The position numbers and the translations under genes were made by a program. Source: Epiperipatus broadwayi (lineage: Eukaryota; Onychophora; Udeonychophora; Euonychophora; Peripatidae). From it: a stretch of 64,000 nucleotides of DNA. The notes under the pieces are model-generated. The model did no database searches. It was given only the letters and a program-made list of their open reading frames with translations, and was not told the origin of the DNA. The stretch spans positions 3,568,001 to 3,632,000 of the forward strand of contig JAQFVV010000112.1 in the NCBI GenBank assembly GCA_028023455.1. Reading direction: 5' to 3'. Shown in pieces: positions 1-11,907 of the stretch; within the stretch, counting starts at the first letter, position 1, and every line of letters starts with the position of its first letter.

Positions 1-3000
1 TGTTAGTTTGTATTTATATATTTATGCTCATATAGAATTCATATCTATCATAATTTTCTAAATTCCTATCTACACTAATCCATTTATTTTTATATAATAT
101 GTTTGTGTTTACAATTAATGAGTTATAAAACTAATAATCAAATGTATACAAAGATCCCATATGCAGGCATATAATCAAATTCTGATTCTTATTTTTATAA
201 AAATAATGATTTTCAAAAAGTATAATAATTTATTTATAAAAATAATAATCAAATGTATACAAAGAGTGCATATAATCAAATTCTGATTCTTGCTTATGTT
301 TATTCTTGTTCATGCTTTGATTTTGCCATATGTTTCATAACATTATTTTCAAGTCTATAGCTAATAAATGGACTATATGCAAATAAATTATATCTATGAG
401 ATACAATAAATATAACAAGATAGCATCACTTCTGTGCATAAAGAATATAAATATCACTTGTGTGCATAAAGAATATAAACATCACTGGTGTCCATAAAGA
501 ATAAACATCACTGATGTACACAAAAAAATATAAAACGAAGAGATGAAACCCATTTTATCAGTGATATAGACAGTAGACTACAATTTCTAGTTTTAGATAG
601 ACAAGAAATCAATTGTTATGATGATTTCTTTTGTATCTTTTATTAGGATGAATCTTTTTCTTTATAGATGCCTTTGACACATTTAGAACATTTGGGGTAC
701 AAGATAAAAATGAAGAAGTCGTATCCGACTTCTTTTGGAGATTGTGAAGCTGTGGATTATTTCAGGTAAGACATGTTATACATGTTTAAAAAGATAATTT
801 TGTGAGGAGTACAAAAAAATTATCACTGAAGATGTAATTTGAATTTTAGTTAATGTTAATTTCCAATTATGAACAAACAATAAAATAATAATTATTTCAG
901 ATATGAAAATTTCTTTTTTCCTTATTTTTTATATAGTTATCACTATTTATTTTATGCTTATTGTTTTCCTTAATTTTTCTAGTATCTAGCAATGTAATTG
1001 TTTTTGCTCTAACATAATTAAAACTGAAGTTATTATGAAAATTGTGTCTCAGGCCAGTATTTTAAAAAATTCAATATGGCAGCTTAGTCTGAAGCAGATA
1101 AAGAAGTCAGAAATATAAATCTTTATTTTTATATGTCAACTTCATTGTTTTTAAAATATTTGTTATTTGGAAAATATTTCTTAACTCTTATTAATTTGCA
1201 TACATCTATCTGTTATTATAAGTGTAACTTCTCTCAATGGCAAAAATCCATTTCAAACACTTGATGTATAAACTTTAATATACAAAAAGCTTTTAATAAT
1301 TTTGGAAGAGATTATGATTTTAATTCAAATAAAGTACTTAGATGTACCCCCCCCCCCCCAAACAATTTGAGGTTACCCACTTTCTGTGGATAAAGTATAC
1401 TTCTGCACTTAAGCAAAGAACTTTTATTGACTTAATAAAAACAAATAAATAAATTTATGCTTAATTTGCTTATATCTTTTATAGAACTATTAAATATTTG
1501 TTTCTTAGTATGTAACATTTATAATTAGATTTTATTTGAATAGTTAGCAGAAGGTTAATAAAATGACAATTTACTGATGTCAGCCAAAAAAATCTCATAG
1601 AATATTTTCATTATATAAAATTGTGCTTTAATGAAATCTGACTTAAATATACATTTTTCTGAGAACAATTTTTTGTAAAATTTATTTTTAGTTTGAAAGC
1701 TAAAAACAAAATTTTTGTTTTGAAGCTTATTACATCTTACTACACTTTTTTTTTTGTTGCAAACTTAAATCTTTTTTAAGACATTTTCATTTTTTGAATT
1801 CATGCTTTTAATAAAATTTATAAAAAATGTTGAGATAAAATAAAGAATTAGAAGTTTTCTTTCATTAAAAAAATACAATTAAAAGGTAAACATGTGGGGA
1901 GGGAGTGCAACTACGACCTTAGGATTGCCAGAAGAAAAAAAAAACATTGCCAAAAAAGTTGAATAAATATGAAAAAAAAAATTCTGCTACCCACTATATT
2001 CTAAGTAAAGGTAACATATATGAAATATTAACATTATTTCATTAACATTTAATTGAATGCAAAACAGAATTTGATTTCCATTGATGGAATATCACCAAAA
2101 TGTATTAGCTATTTTAAAATTATTTTTATAAGTTTATAAGTACTAGTAGTAACTAATATCTCAGACATGCACTTGCTCAATCAGACTATAATTTTAATTT
2201 ATCAATTATAAGGTTAATTATAGGAGTTGTCTAGCTTGCTTATTTCAAATTGATGGATAACATTCACGGTTATTTTGTTAAATGTTGATCTAGCTTTACA
2301 ATGATGTATTCATGTTATTACAGTATATGTATGAATATATATTTATATTTTTCTTCAGGACATATTTTTTAAAAATAAATCTTTTAATTACAAATCTTAA
2401 ATAAATGAAAAACAGTGAGCAGTTATGTTACTATTTTTCATTACTAAAAATAACATTTTCATAATAAAATATAAAAATTTATAAGACTCTAGTAAATTAT
2501 TTTTTATGAGAATAAATTATTACACTTTTATATTACTACAGCAAAACAAAATTATCAATTTGTGCAAATATACTTTTTTTATATAGCAAATCTTTCAATA
2601 GTGCAATGAAATATCAAACGGTCTCATTTTTTGAGTATCAGCAGAACAAATTACAAAAAAGTTAAGACTATAAAAAATATACTAAATTGCCACTAAAATG
2701 TCTATTTTAAAAGTTGTCTATTAAAATTCAGAATTTAAAAATAATTGTAAAATTACTAGCCTTTAAAATGTTTAATACATTTTCCATATTTTTACGATAT
2801 CTGTATTTTCTCAACTTTATTTCTTTTCATAGTATATTAACATTTTGGCATTGTTTACCAATATTTTATCATCTAACTGAAGTAAAAATTATTTTCTTTT
2901 GCTTAAAATTTCTATTTATCTACAGTGGTCAACTAGTGAAGCAAAAATACTCTCCCCCCAATTATTTTTGCAATCATTAAAAATATGAGTTCTTCAAAAA

Positions 3001-3138
3001 TCGGAATTAAAAAAATATATAACCATTACAAAATACACTAAAAACTAAATACTTCAGTGAGGCATATATTATGGTGCATGTCCAGTGTCAAATTTTGCCA
3101 CTAAGTCATGGACTTGAAACATTTGGAGAAGATTTTAC
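1..3138 (-). other. Intron of the 14-3-3 gene leading to an off-window C-terminal exon
   Basis: Downstream of exon 4b on the minus strand. The expected last exon (family signature region YKDSTLIMQLLRDN) is not found here, so it lies left of base 1. The stretch is A/T-rich with homopolymer runs, including a C run near 1347. Apart from one plus-strand exon-like segment (668-765) I see no coding or structured feature. Confidence 0.6.
668..765 (+). other. Exon-like segment of unknown identity, opposite strand to the 14-3-3 intron
   Basis: A 98-nt segment with strong splice-like borders: TCTTTTTCTTTATAG before ATGCCTTTG, and TTTCAG|GTAAGA after. One of the three forward frames is open throughout, starting MPLTHLEHLGYKIKMKKSYP and continuing TSFGDCEAVDYF. 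It holds CpG dinucleotides that are rare nearby. I recognise no family. It could be a plus-strand exon nested in or overlapping the 14-3-3 intron, a relic of a transposon, or chance. Confidence 0.25.
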
Positions 3139-3302
3139 CTGTTTTGCTAGATGACAGGCGCGATCGGGTGAATTCAGAATTTCATAATAAAATACTGAGA
3201 AGTTGAGGGCCAGACCCAAACGAATAGGATGTGTGGGCTGCATTTTACTCTTACTGATATCAAATGCTTCCTGATAGGATTTCTGCGAGTCTTCGATAAT
3301 AC
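3139..3302 (-). CDS. 14-3-3 zeta-type protein, alternative exon 4b (residues 140-194)
   Basis: This is the downstream member of the pair. The acceptor TTCATTTTCAG|GTATTATC gives [20 protein letters not shown], followed by the same groove block as 4a and ending ...DRACHLAKQ. Length is 164 nt with the same entry phase (1) and exit phase (0) as 4a. Relative to 4a it has V142I, A148S, E154D and Q190H, while silent differences are many, which fits an old exon duplication held by purifying selection on both copies. The donor is CAG|GTAAAA. Its codons use more G/C-ending forms (for example CTG GCC CTC AAC) than 4a. Groove residues Leu172, Asn173 and Val176 are kept, so both isoforms should bind phosphopeptides; what the four changes do is not visible from sequence. 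Confidence 0.95.
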
Positions 3303-3367
3303 CTGAAAATGAATAAAAATTCCTAAAAGAACATATTCAGAATATAATAAAGGCAAGAAATAATTAC
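3303..3367 (-). other. 65-bp intron separating the two alternative exons
   Basis: The spacer between exons 4a and 4b is only 65 bp, bounded by GT (3367-3366) and AG (3304-3303). It contains an internal TTCTTTTAG followed by a second pyrimidine tract and the used CAG. Such a short interval, beside neighbouring introns of 13.5 kb or more, could sterically prevent splicing 4a to 4b. That is a known way of enforcing mutually exclusive splicing, but here it is inference. Confidence 0.7.
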
Positions 3368-3531
3368 CTGCTTTGCCAACTGACAGGCTCTGTCTGGTGA
3401 ATTCAGTATTTCATAATAAAATACTGAAAAATTTAAAGCCAACCCCAATCGGATAGGATGTGTGGGCTGCATTTTACTTTTACTAATTTCAAAAGCCTCT
3501 TGATAGGCTTTTTGTGAATCTTCAACGATGC
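3368..3531 (-). CDS. 14-3-3 zeta-type protein, alternative exon 4a (residues 140-194)
   Basis: This is the upstream member of a pair of homologous exons. The acceptor CTCATAG|GCATCG joins to the single G left by the preceding exon to give [20 protein letters not shown], then the block containing [20 protein letters not shown] and [15 protein letters not shown]. It carries the groove residues Leu172, Asn173 and Val176 that contact bound peptide. The donor is CAG|GTAATT, phase 0. Exon length is 164 nt, identical to 4b. Distinguishing residues relative to 4b are Val142, Ala148, Glu154 and Gln190. Codons here are more A/T-rich than in 4b. It is intact and should be used in place of 4b, because including both would shift the frame. 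Confidence 0.95.
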
Positions 3532-3714
3532 CTATGAGGGGAAGAATTAAAATAATTCACTAAGATATCAAAGCAGCAAAACTGAACTGCAACATAAAAA
3601 TGCAAGCTATAATATAAAATAAAAATGCTACTTTTTAACTTGAAAACAAACAAACAAAAAAGGCAATCTAAATAATAATAATAAAATAAAAATTGGTGCA
3701 ATGGATTAGAGGTT

Positions 3715-3727
3715 GGGGGGGGGGGGG
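3715..3727. repeat. G13 homopolymer upstream of alternative exon 4a
   Basis: A C13 run in the sense transcript, about 185 nt before the 4a acceptor. Similar G or C runs of 9-12 occur at about 1347, 7837, 29296, 40129 and 43031, which is surprising in such A/T-rich DNA. Confidence 0.9.
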
Positions 3728-5659
3728 AGACATAACATATGCCTAATTAGCATATGCATGTATATCTACATTTATGTGAAACAAAATGAACTAAAAAAAC
3801 CTGTGGCAAAAAAGATGGGAAGCAAAAATAAAATTATATATTGCTAGCTAAAAAAAAAAAACCAAATCGAAACAAAAAATAAAATGCCATGCTGCTGTGC
3901 AATTTGCTTTATAATGTCCCCATTGTATTTTGCAGAATTTTCTTACAGATCAGGTTCCTTGTCTTTCAGTACCAAGTTTTTTTTTTAATTATAAAACACT
4001 GTCATCAAATTTGAAGTATATAACTAAAGCCTAAGTAAAAATAAAATTAAAACTTAGGCAAAAAATCAAATGTGAATTTGAACAAAGACCATACCATAAA
4101 AATTTTATTTAAAAAATATTTAAAAATATATTAGGACTTAATTCCTATTACATTTTGGTCTCCTTCAATTTCACAAAACAAAACCAAAAAAAAACCAACC
4201 TTAAAAATATATTATTAGATTATTATATAAAGAAAAAAAAATGAATATAAAATAAAAATCTGTGTGTTAGTAGGAGCTAAAAAATAAATATAAAAAATCA
4301 CAACTACTTAAGTATGATTGAATATTTAGAGCAATCTGGTATGTGGAAATAAAACCACACAATTAGGTATTTCATCCAATGGAAAGATTACTATTCCTAA
4401 GCTTATAAAAAGCATTCATTTATCCAAACTTTTAATCATAATTAAGACATTTAAAGTGATGTCAATAGGGTCACAACATTCAAATTTATATACACAGTAC
4501 TATGACCACACCTTGAAATACTTACAACTATTTTTCTGTATAATCTGATTGTGTTACATTACAAGATTGCAAAAGATTCAGTCATAAAAGCAAAACAAAC
4601 ATACCTAAAAGGTAAGTTTAAAAAATTATTAAAACTGTAAAAATTGTAATTAACTTGTATATATATATTTTTTACAAAAAAAATAAATAAATTAAATATA
4701 TATCCTTAAATTCCTTTTTTAACATTTATTAAAATGCAGCAATTTTTCAAATACAGTAGGTTGCTGTATTTATGCCATATTTTTTGGCTTCAAGATTTTG
4801 CAATGCATGTTGAAAATCAATAGCATTCTCCATATAATATGCATTTAAATATTTGACATATACACATACCTATCATTATCATCATTAAACTATAATATAT
4901 CCTGTACTTTAATTTAAAAATTTAAGCATATTAGACTTGTGTTATTGAATGCTTGGTCAATTGCAGCATATAACTTTTTCTTTCAAAACTAAATCAATTA
5001 GTTTCATAAAAAAATGAAATGCTTTAAGGTTTTTTTTAAAAGGCATGGTAGAATGCAAGACATTTTTAAACAAAATTTTAATTTTCAAATACTGTAGCAG
5101 CATACTATAATGAACACAAAATGTTCATACTTGATAAAGTAAGTAAATGATTCCGAATCAGGTAATACATTATATTACTAGTACTGCCAACATTAAGAGA
5201 AAAAGTTAGGAGTATGAAAAAAAAAAGCATTATCTGAGCTTTGCAATGTTAAACTTATGGCTCTGAAGTGCCAGGACAAAAAAAGCAGCCTGTCTTTTGA
5301 ACTCCCATGACACTATCTCAAGAGCATAGAAAAATTCTGAGAAATCCAATGAAGAGTGTGATTGTAACAATACCAAGGATAGAGTTGACCACTGCAAATC
5401 AAAGGTTGTTACTATCAGACAAGAATTTGACAGAAAAATATTAAATATTCAGACATTTTATTGATTGGACAATTTTTTGTTATAAAAATTCAGTGAATAA
5501 TACAAATCCGGAATTCACGTTGCAAATCACTGATCAAGATTTGAAATACAGGCATTCTTATAACTGCAACTTAATTGTAAATATAGGGGATTTGAACTTT
5601 CAAGCAACCAACTATCCACACTATCTCATACTACAGATACACATGTCCACACACGTAAA

Positions 5660-5720
5660 AAAAGATACGTAATCATCAATATATGCATTACGTGATGAAC
5701 AAGCACTCATCAGTTGGTCC
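5660..5720 (-). ncRNA. Second hammerhead-like motif in the opposite arm
   Basis: Read on the minus strand: GGACC, AA, then an exact CTGATGA box (5713-5707), a weak stem II beginning GTG and ending CAC, and GTAA in place of GAAA. It is the mirror partner of 6131-6181. Each arm keeps the core box that the other has lost. Confidence 0.3.
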
Positions 5721-6130
5721 AAATTATCATCTCCCACACATGTATATATAATCAGCGGTCAGTTTATATGAAGATAGCAAATCTTTATACTTTAATGGAC
5801 ATGTTTCTATCTAATCCAACCCCCAACTTTTCAGTCAACCATACCATTGAAAATCTGAAAGAATGCCGAAATCCCATGCTGATGCCAATATTGTTATTAT
5901 GCCCATGTTGACCTCAAGCCATTCTAACCCCTCATATATAGAACAGTATCCATTTAAATACGTAAAAGAGGGATGGATAGAATGCAGGCATTCCTATACC
6001 TGGAACTTAATTGTAAATATAGGGGATGGTATGATGGCTGAAGAATTGGAGTAGAATGAAGCCTATCCATTTGCTATCTTAATATAAATTGAGTGCTAAT
6101 TATGTATATGTGTGTGGGAGATGATAATCT

Positions 6131-6181
6131 GGACCAACTAATGAGTGCTGGCTCAGCACGAAATACGTATTATAACGGTCC
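6131..6181 (+). ncRNA. Hammerhead-ribozyme-like motif (type I, degenerate)
   Basis: Order: GGACC (stem I), CTAATGA (core box; canonical CTGATGA), GTGCTG-GCT-CAGCAC (perfect 6-bp stem II with a 3-nt loop), GAAA (exact second core box), a short A/T stem III, then GGTCC closing stem I. One core base is changed (G to A), which would be expected to reduce or abolish cleavage. Confidence 0.45.
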
Positions 6182-9100
6182 ATGAACCTCCCCCAACTTA
6201 ATCTGCCATACCAGGGCGCCACCAGGCCATTTAAACCTGGAAAAATTTATAGAGTAGGCAGATACGCACGGGAGAGGTTATCTTTTTATTGAAACGAAAG
6301 CACCAGCCGCTAGCTCAGGGTGAAGCTGGGCTTAAAATATCATACTGTATATACTAATTTCTAATGCTTACTTTTAAATATTAATAAAATATATAAAATA
6401 AGTTACTGCCAAAATTAATTCAACAAAACATTTTATTATAAGGCACACACGCATTAAAAAGATTCTGAAAATTAAATCAACTAAATATATTTGATTTGGA
6501 TTATATGCACAGATGGAAGCGTTTAATATATTTAAATACAATTTTAATATTTTATTAAGTGTGAACATGCTACATAGATTACGCAACAACCAATCCAATC
6601 CCTTTTAATCTTAGGCCAAAAATCTCGCATTTAAACCAACGCTAGCTTACTGATATACCGATGCAACCAATGCAAAATGAGATTATTAGCATAACACAAT
6701 CATGCTAACAGGAATTTAATATCTGTAGCATGATATCATTAGAAAAATAACGAATCATGGTAAGAAGGAATGAGCACCTTCCCCATGATACAAGAATGAA
6801 ATTATATGAGAAGCTCTGTATAGCGGTCTTTGCCGGCTTACTGTCCCAGTCAGAGCGTAGGAAACTCAATGGCGTAGGAAATATGTCTACGACCATTAGC
6901 AACGTGATGACTACTCTTTTGGGTCATACATTCAGGTGGGTATTATGCCCTGTATGCTAATGCGGTACAAGAGAACAAGTATCCAATGCACCTACTCAAG
7001 TTACATTGACATAAAACATAGCACCGATCCAACTACGAAACCATTAGCCCAAAATTAACACACTTTAAATTAACAATCTTACGAATCTATGCAGCCATTC
7101 ACGCTCACTTTAAATAAATAATTTAACAGAAATTACAAGAATGGAAATGATATTAAGTATATTTTAAAAAAAAAACATATATAAATAATTTAAAATTTAG
7201 TCAGATAAGAGATTTCTTTTAAAAGTTAAGTGACACTTAAAATACTGTAAAAAGTTCGCATTATATGATTAATGTTCATACTTCATTTAAAAGAAAAGTT
7301 TATACTTTCCAATGCTATAGGTAAAGTCCGTCTTTGTAATCCTTGATGCATGGTGAGAATTCAAAGTTCTTTCCATTTCCTATTTTTTTAGATGGAGAGA
7401 AGTCCGTTGCTGGCTATTTTCCCAGGAACTATCCTATTCTGGAGACCGCTCCAGCTGCTGCGAATACGGGGAACATAAATTATTGCTGACCCCTATATTT
7501 TGGAGATCTGCAATACACTTATCAATATACTGAATAATACACAATCAGCAAGAACAATCCAAAAATCCTTCTCCCTTCAAAGTTTTTTTTTTTTTGCCCT
7601 TCTTATCAGTAATATTTTTTTAATTTTATCTCTTATCTGCCTAAGGGCCTGTTTGCAATTACCTCAAAATAGAAAATCATTTCCATTCTAAGAATAAAAA
7701 TAACTAATTAACAGCATTTTTTTTACAAAATTCTTTTATATTAAAAAGAATCTTGTTTTTATATTTTAATTTTAAATTATATAATCAGTTTGCCATCTGT
7801 GCATTATATATATTAATTCAAATCAAATTATTAAATCCCCCCCCCCCCTTTTATACATATATTTCTACTGGATGATTTTATATTTTTTTTACTTCTATTT
7901 AAAGAAATGTAACGGCATATACTTATTCCCAGTATATTGGTGATTATTTATTTTTTCTAAATCACTTATTAATATATTGAATTGTATTCCAATACTAATA
8001 TCAAGCCTCCCCTCCCCCCAAATCTAACAATTATTCAGATCTTAGTCTCACCGCTGAACATTTGTAAATCAATATTCCACTTAACCCTATCAAACAGTCA
8101 AGACGACTGATAGAAAGCTCTTTAGAAAAGAAACAAAGATAACTGTCAAATAACTTATACCCGAGCTAACCAGTTTACAAATTAAAAAAAAAAAAAGATA
8201 TTTTGCTTTGCACTAATGAATGTTTGTATGACACATAAGTATTATAATGTGAGAATGATAGTCATGAAGAATAGGCTCTACTTTGAATAAGGAAATATTT
8301 AAAGCTTAAATGTAAATTCAATAAAAACAAATGTTTACATTTCTAAATACTGTTCAACATATTTATCATTTATAATTCTAATTAGATATTTCATCAATTT
8401 ACAATATTTGCTTGCACTCTATAATAAAGTGACTTCCATAAGCAATATCAAATCTTCCAGATTCACTGAATATCTTTTTATTAAAATTAACAACACCCTT
8501 CCATCATTAGCTTATCAGTCAATAGAAATATCATCCATTCCTGTCCGCAAGGAGACTACACAGAAATGCATTGTATAAAAAAAAGAGAGAATGCATTATG
8601 AAAAGTGTCAAGTTGAATTTTCATGAGATTGCTTTAATATGCAGCACTCAGTATTTCATGCTCAAACTATAAATTTATATTTAAATATATATATAATTGT
8701 TTAATCTCTATTTATTAAATGTTTTCTATTTTAGATTTGACATTAAAAAAACCTGTAAGGTGAGATACTATAAGATCTATGCAAGGTGAGTAAAATTTAA
8801 TTATGGCTCAGATTTGCACGTATATGGTAATTATTTATAATATCAATTTTGTAAAATATAAAATTACTCTTCAATTTTATTCATTTTTAAATCTGTGCAT
8901 TTTATGAAAATAATGTATTATGCAAGATAAGCTTATTTTGTTTTATCTAATTGCTGAATGTAAGCCATTTTAAAAATAGGTATATACACCATGCTTATAT
9001 AAAACCACCGAAATATCACAAGACCAACATTTCCTATGCCTACATAAGCTGTTATTAGCAATAGCAAACTTTCCATCTCTATGCATGTATTTTAAAAAAA

Positions 9101-10057
9101 GTTGTTTTAAGCTCTACAATCACACAACTAAAAGTTTAAACAACTGCAAATTCCTTGTTCAAACTATTGAAACATACTTGATAAAATTAATGAATATAAT
9201 TATACTTAGAAAGCATACTTATCACAAAAAAATTTTAAAATGCTGGCTTGAAGAAAAAAAAATTGTGATAAACGTATTCTATCAGTACATACTCTGAAAC
9301 TGAGCTATATAATAGAATAAAAAAAAAGGTTGCAATCCACATAGATAAATATACATTGAGATTAACCAGAATTGACATTTTATGAATAACTTATCTTATT
9401 GCATTGCCACAATGCTTTTTTGCAACCCATTATTGATGGTTTTGATTGCTCTAGCAATCTTCTTCAGAACTATAACAAACAATACAAATATACATGAACA
9501 TATAATTTTACATTTTAATATATATTCTATCTTATAATCATTATTTATATACCCATATATCTTTATAAAATTACCTTTTTATATATTATTTTTATTTCAT
9601 TTTTATTAATTTTTTTAATATTTAACTGTAACATTATATATTCATACTTTTATATTTTACATTATTATTCATTATATTAACATTCAATATGCATAATTTT
9701 TTTATACCTACCTTCTACTTGTAATTCCAAATCTTAACTGCTATCAATTCAAATTTAAATTTTATAGTTATATTTTAGTACCTACCTCTTTCTATTTTTT
9801 ATATACTTAAATCTATTTTTTTGTTTTTAATGTCAAAATTTTTTCAGACCCAAATCACTATTTAATAATGGCTTAATATTATTAATATAAAGCTTCTTTT
9901 ATTATTTGTAAATTGTATCATATTTATACAATCATTTCTAAACTCATGCCCTATTTCTAATGTATGTAAATATATTGATGAATTTTTATTATATTTACGT
10001 TGTAATAGTCTTCTATATATTGAATTCATTGTTTCTCCTATATAATTTAATTTTATA

Positions 10058-11907
10058 AGTATTAGTATATTAGCTACCGGGACACTCTCAATGGCGCTGC
10101 TGCCACCCAAACAAACACCAATACACAGTTTCTGGGGCTAGATAAAAAAATGTGAAACAAATCAACAAACAAAATATCGGTGGATATTTTTTTTTTCTCA
10201 ATAATTATGTTTTTATTATGAGTTTTTTTCTCAACAATTATATTTTTATTATGCCTTTTTTTTGTTAATTACAAATTTTTTTCTCTCATTTATTTACAAA
10301 TCAACAACAAAATATTGGGGTATAGATTTTTTTCTCCTCATAATAATTTTACTATGCATTGGAAGAGGGGGGGTATTTAAAATTTTTTTTCTCATTTATT
10401 ATGTTTTCATTATGTGTTTTTTTTTATCTCATTATATTATTATGAGTTTTTTGGCTTAATTACAAAAAACAGAAAATCAAATAACCAAAACATTCAAACG
10501 AAATAACCAAACAAAAAACAAATTATAATAAAAAAGGAAAACACATTAAACTTGAAATGTTGACTGTTGCTCTGCCTCCTTTGGAATGTTCATGTCGGAT
10601 AAGAATTACCAGAAACAGATTCTCACCCTTGTGTATCTATCACCAGATGAACTCGGCGAGAGTTATCCAGTCTGTGTGCCACAATGCTTTCTATTAGACC
10701 ACTTAAGCAAACCAGACACTCTATGGTTTGAGGGTGTGCACCTGTTGTAGGATCAACAAAATTGTACTGGTCACTGATCCTCAGATATTTGAAGCCTGCA
10801 GCCTCCAACTCAGATGTTTGGTAGGCCTACAAGCAGTCTAAATAAATGGTAGATCCAGGCTTGAATTCTTGCCTGATAACCTTGAGAAGCATAACTGCAG
10901 ACCGATTAGGAACTGGTACCATGAAACACTTTTGCTTCCCTAACCACTCCTCAGAATAGCCACTGCTGCGGAAGCAGTCTTCTTTGAAGATTTTTATGGC
11001 GAATGAACAATGTCTTGGCCACCTTGACAATGGCACCAGCCCCGCTGATTTGACAGCATGGCCTACAAGTCATACACTCACAGTTCACGAAGTCCCTTGA
11101 ATCAAAACACCTCGACACTCTAATTTCATTTGTGCCCTTGCTATGTATGGTCAGCTCTTCTAGACTCCATAGTATATCGACTCCAGTAGTATATCAATCT
11201 CACACCCTTGACAAAGCAGATTCTGGAGCTATCGAACCATATATTCGATTGAAACAAACGTGTTCGTTTGCACCACAAAATCACTGAATACTTCTACCTT
11301 TGTGAAGTCTCATCCACACTCGCACACATATATTGTCAGATGGCAATACATGGTGCTGCTGCAAAAAAGCCACAGCATCTGATTCCGTTGATGGCAATTG
11401 CCAACTTTCAAAAAACTACTCTGAACGTCAGCCATTTTTAATGTCAACTGTTCACACGCAGACGCCACTATTTACATGAAAACAATAGTGGCTTCTTGGT
11501 TGTAGGAAGATATTTTATCATTATTTACAAATGAAATATTGTCTTAACAAAACAAGTAATGGTTTTATAATTAACATTTTCTACTTGTACTTTCAATAAG
11601 ATACCCTTAATTAATAAACATTGAACATTAAGTTTTATACATTTTAAAAACCACCACCTGCAGATAGTACGCTACGCAACTGTTTTAATTATTTCAAATG
11701 TGAAATCAATTATGCCGTAAGTTGGATAATGATCTAAACACCACAACTATACAGAAAGTTGAGGCGGTGTGTAATAGATCGCCACGTTACTTACCTAACT
11801 ACACAGAAAGTTGCAATTAAGGCGCGGTCAACTAAACGGTGTATTGATGTTTGTTTGGGTGGCAGCAGGGCCACCAGGCATGTCTCAGTAGATAAAGTAC
11901 TAGTACC
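10058..11907 (-). mobile_element. Merlin-type DNA transposon inserted in the Penelope element
   Basis: About 1850 bp with long terminal inverted repeats. The inner part is strongest: GCTGCCACCCAAACAAACAC (left, from about 10098) matches its inverted partner near 11847-11866, 32 of 34 bases identical over the core. The similarity continues outward to GTATTAGTAT (left) and, inverted, GGTACTAGTA (right). TTTTATA flanks both ends (10051-10057 and 11908-11914), a 7-bp target duplication, or 8 bp with one mismatch. It contains a broken ISXO2-type transposase. Confidence 0.88.
10623..11435 (-). pseudogene. Merlin transposase (IS1016/ISXO2-like DDE), degraded
   Basis: The candidate start is ATG at 11435 (MADVQSSFLKVGNCHQRNQM). 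A Cys-rich segment follows near 11.07 kb (CECMTCRPCC), then KVIRQEFKPGSTIYLDCL with the second catalytic Asp. After a break, YLRISDQYNFVDPTTGAHPQ then TIE gives the ISXO2 hallmark FVDPxTGAHxQxIE with the catalytic Glu. Merlin transposases of this kind cut and paste their element through its terminal repeats. Stops near 11.3 kb and between 10.81 and 10.83 kb, plus frame changes, indicate an inactive copy. About 270 codons in total fits the family. Confidence 0.85.

Larger units (their letters stand above)
5586..6181. mobile_element. Palindromic (foldback/MITE-like) element with hammerhead-like arms
   Basis: About 5707-5800 is repeated inverted at about 6055-6144: AAATTATCATCTCCCACACA pairs with TGTGTGGGAGATGATAATCT. 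Internal words (TTTATATNAAGATAGCAAAT, CCCATGTTGACCT) and the left end recur in the element at 62770-63159 and in a fragment near 57.6 kb, so this is a dispersed family. A 44-bp direct repeat (near 5548 and 5983) adds complexity. No protein is encoded. Confidence 0.7.

Noticed and set aside
3174-3356. 60-codon minus-strand ORF overlapping exon 4b
   Set aside because: It is a shadow in another frame; the 14-3-3 frame is conserved and properly spliced.
6705-6960. Overlapping ORFs on both strands near 6.8 kb
   Set aside because: No recognisable motif on either strand; short, with low complexity around them. The region is noted as unidentified.
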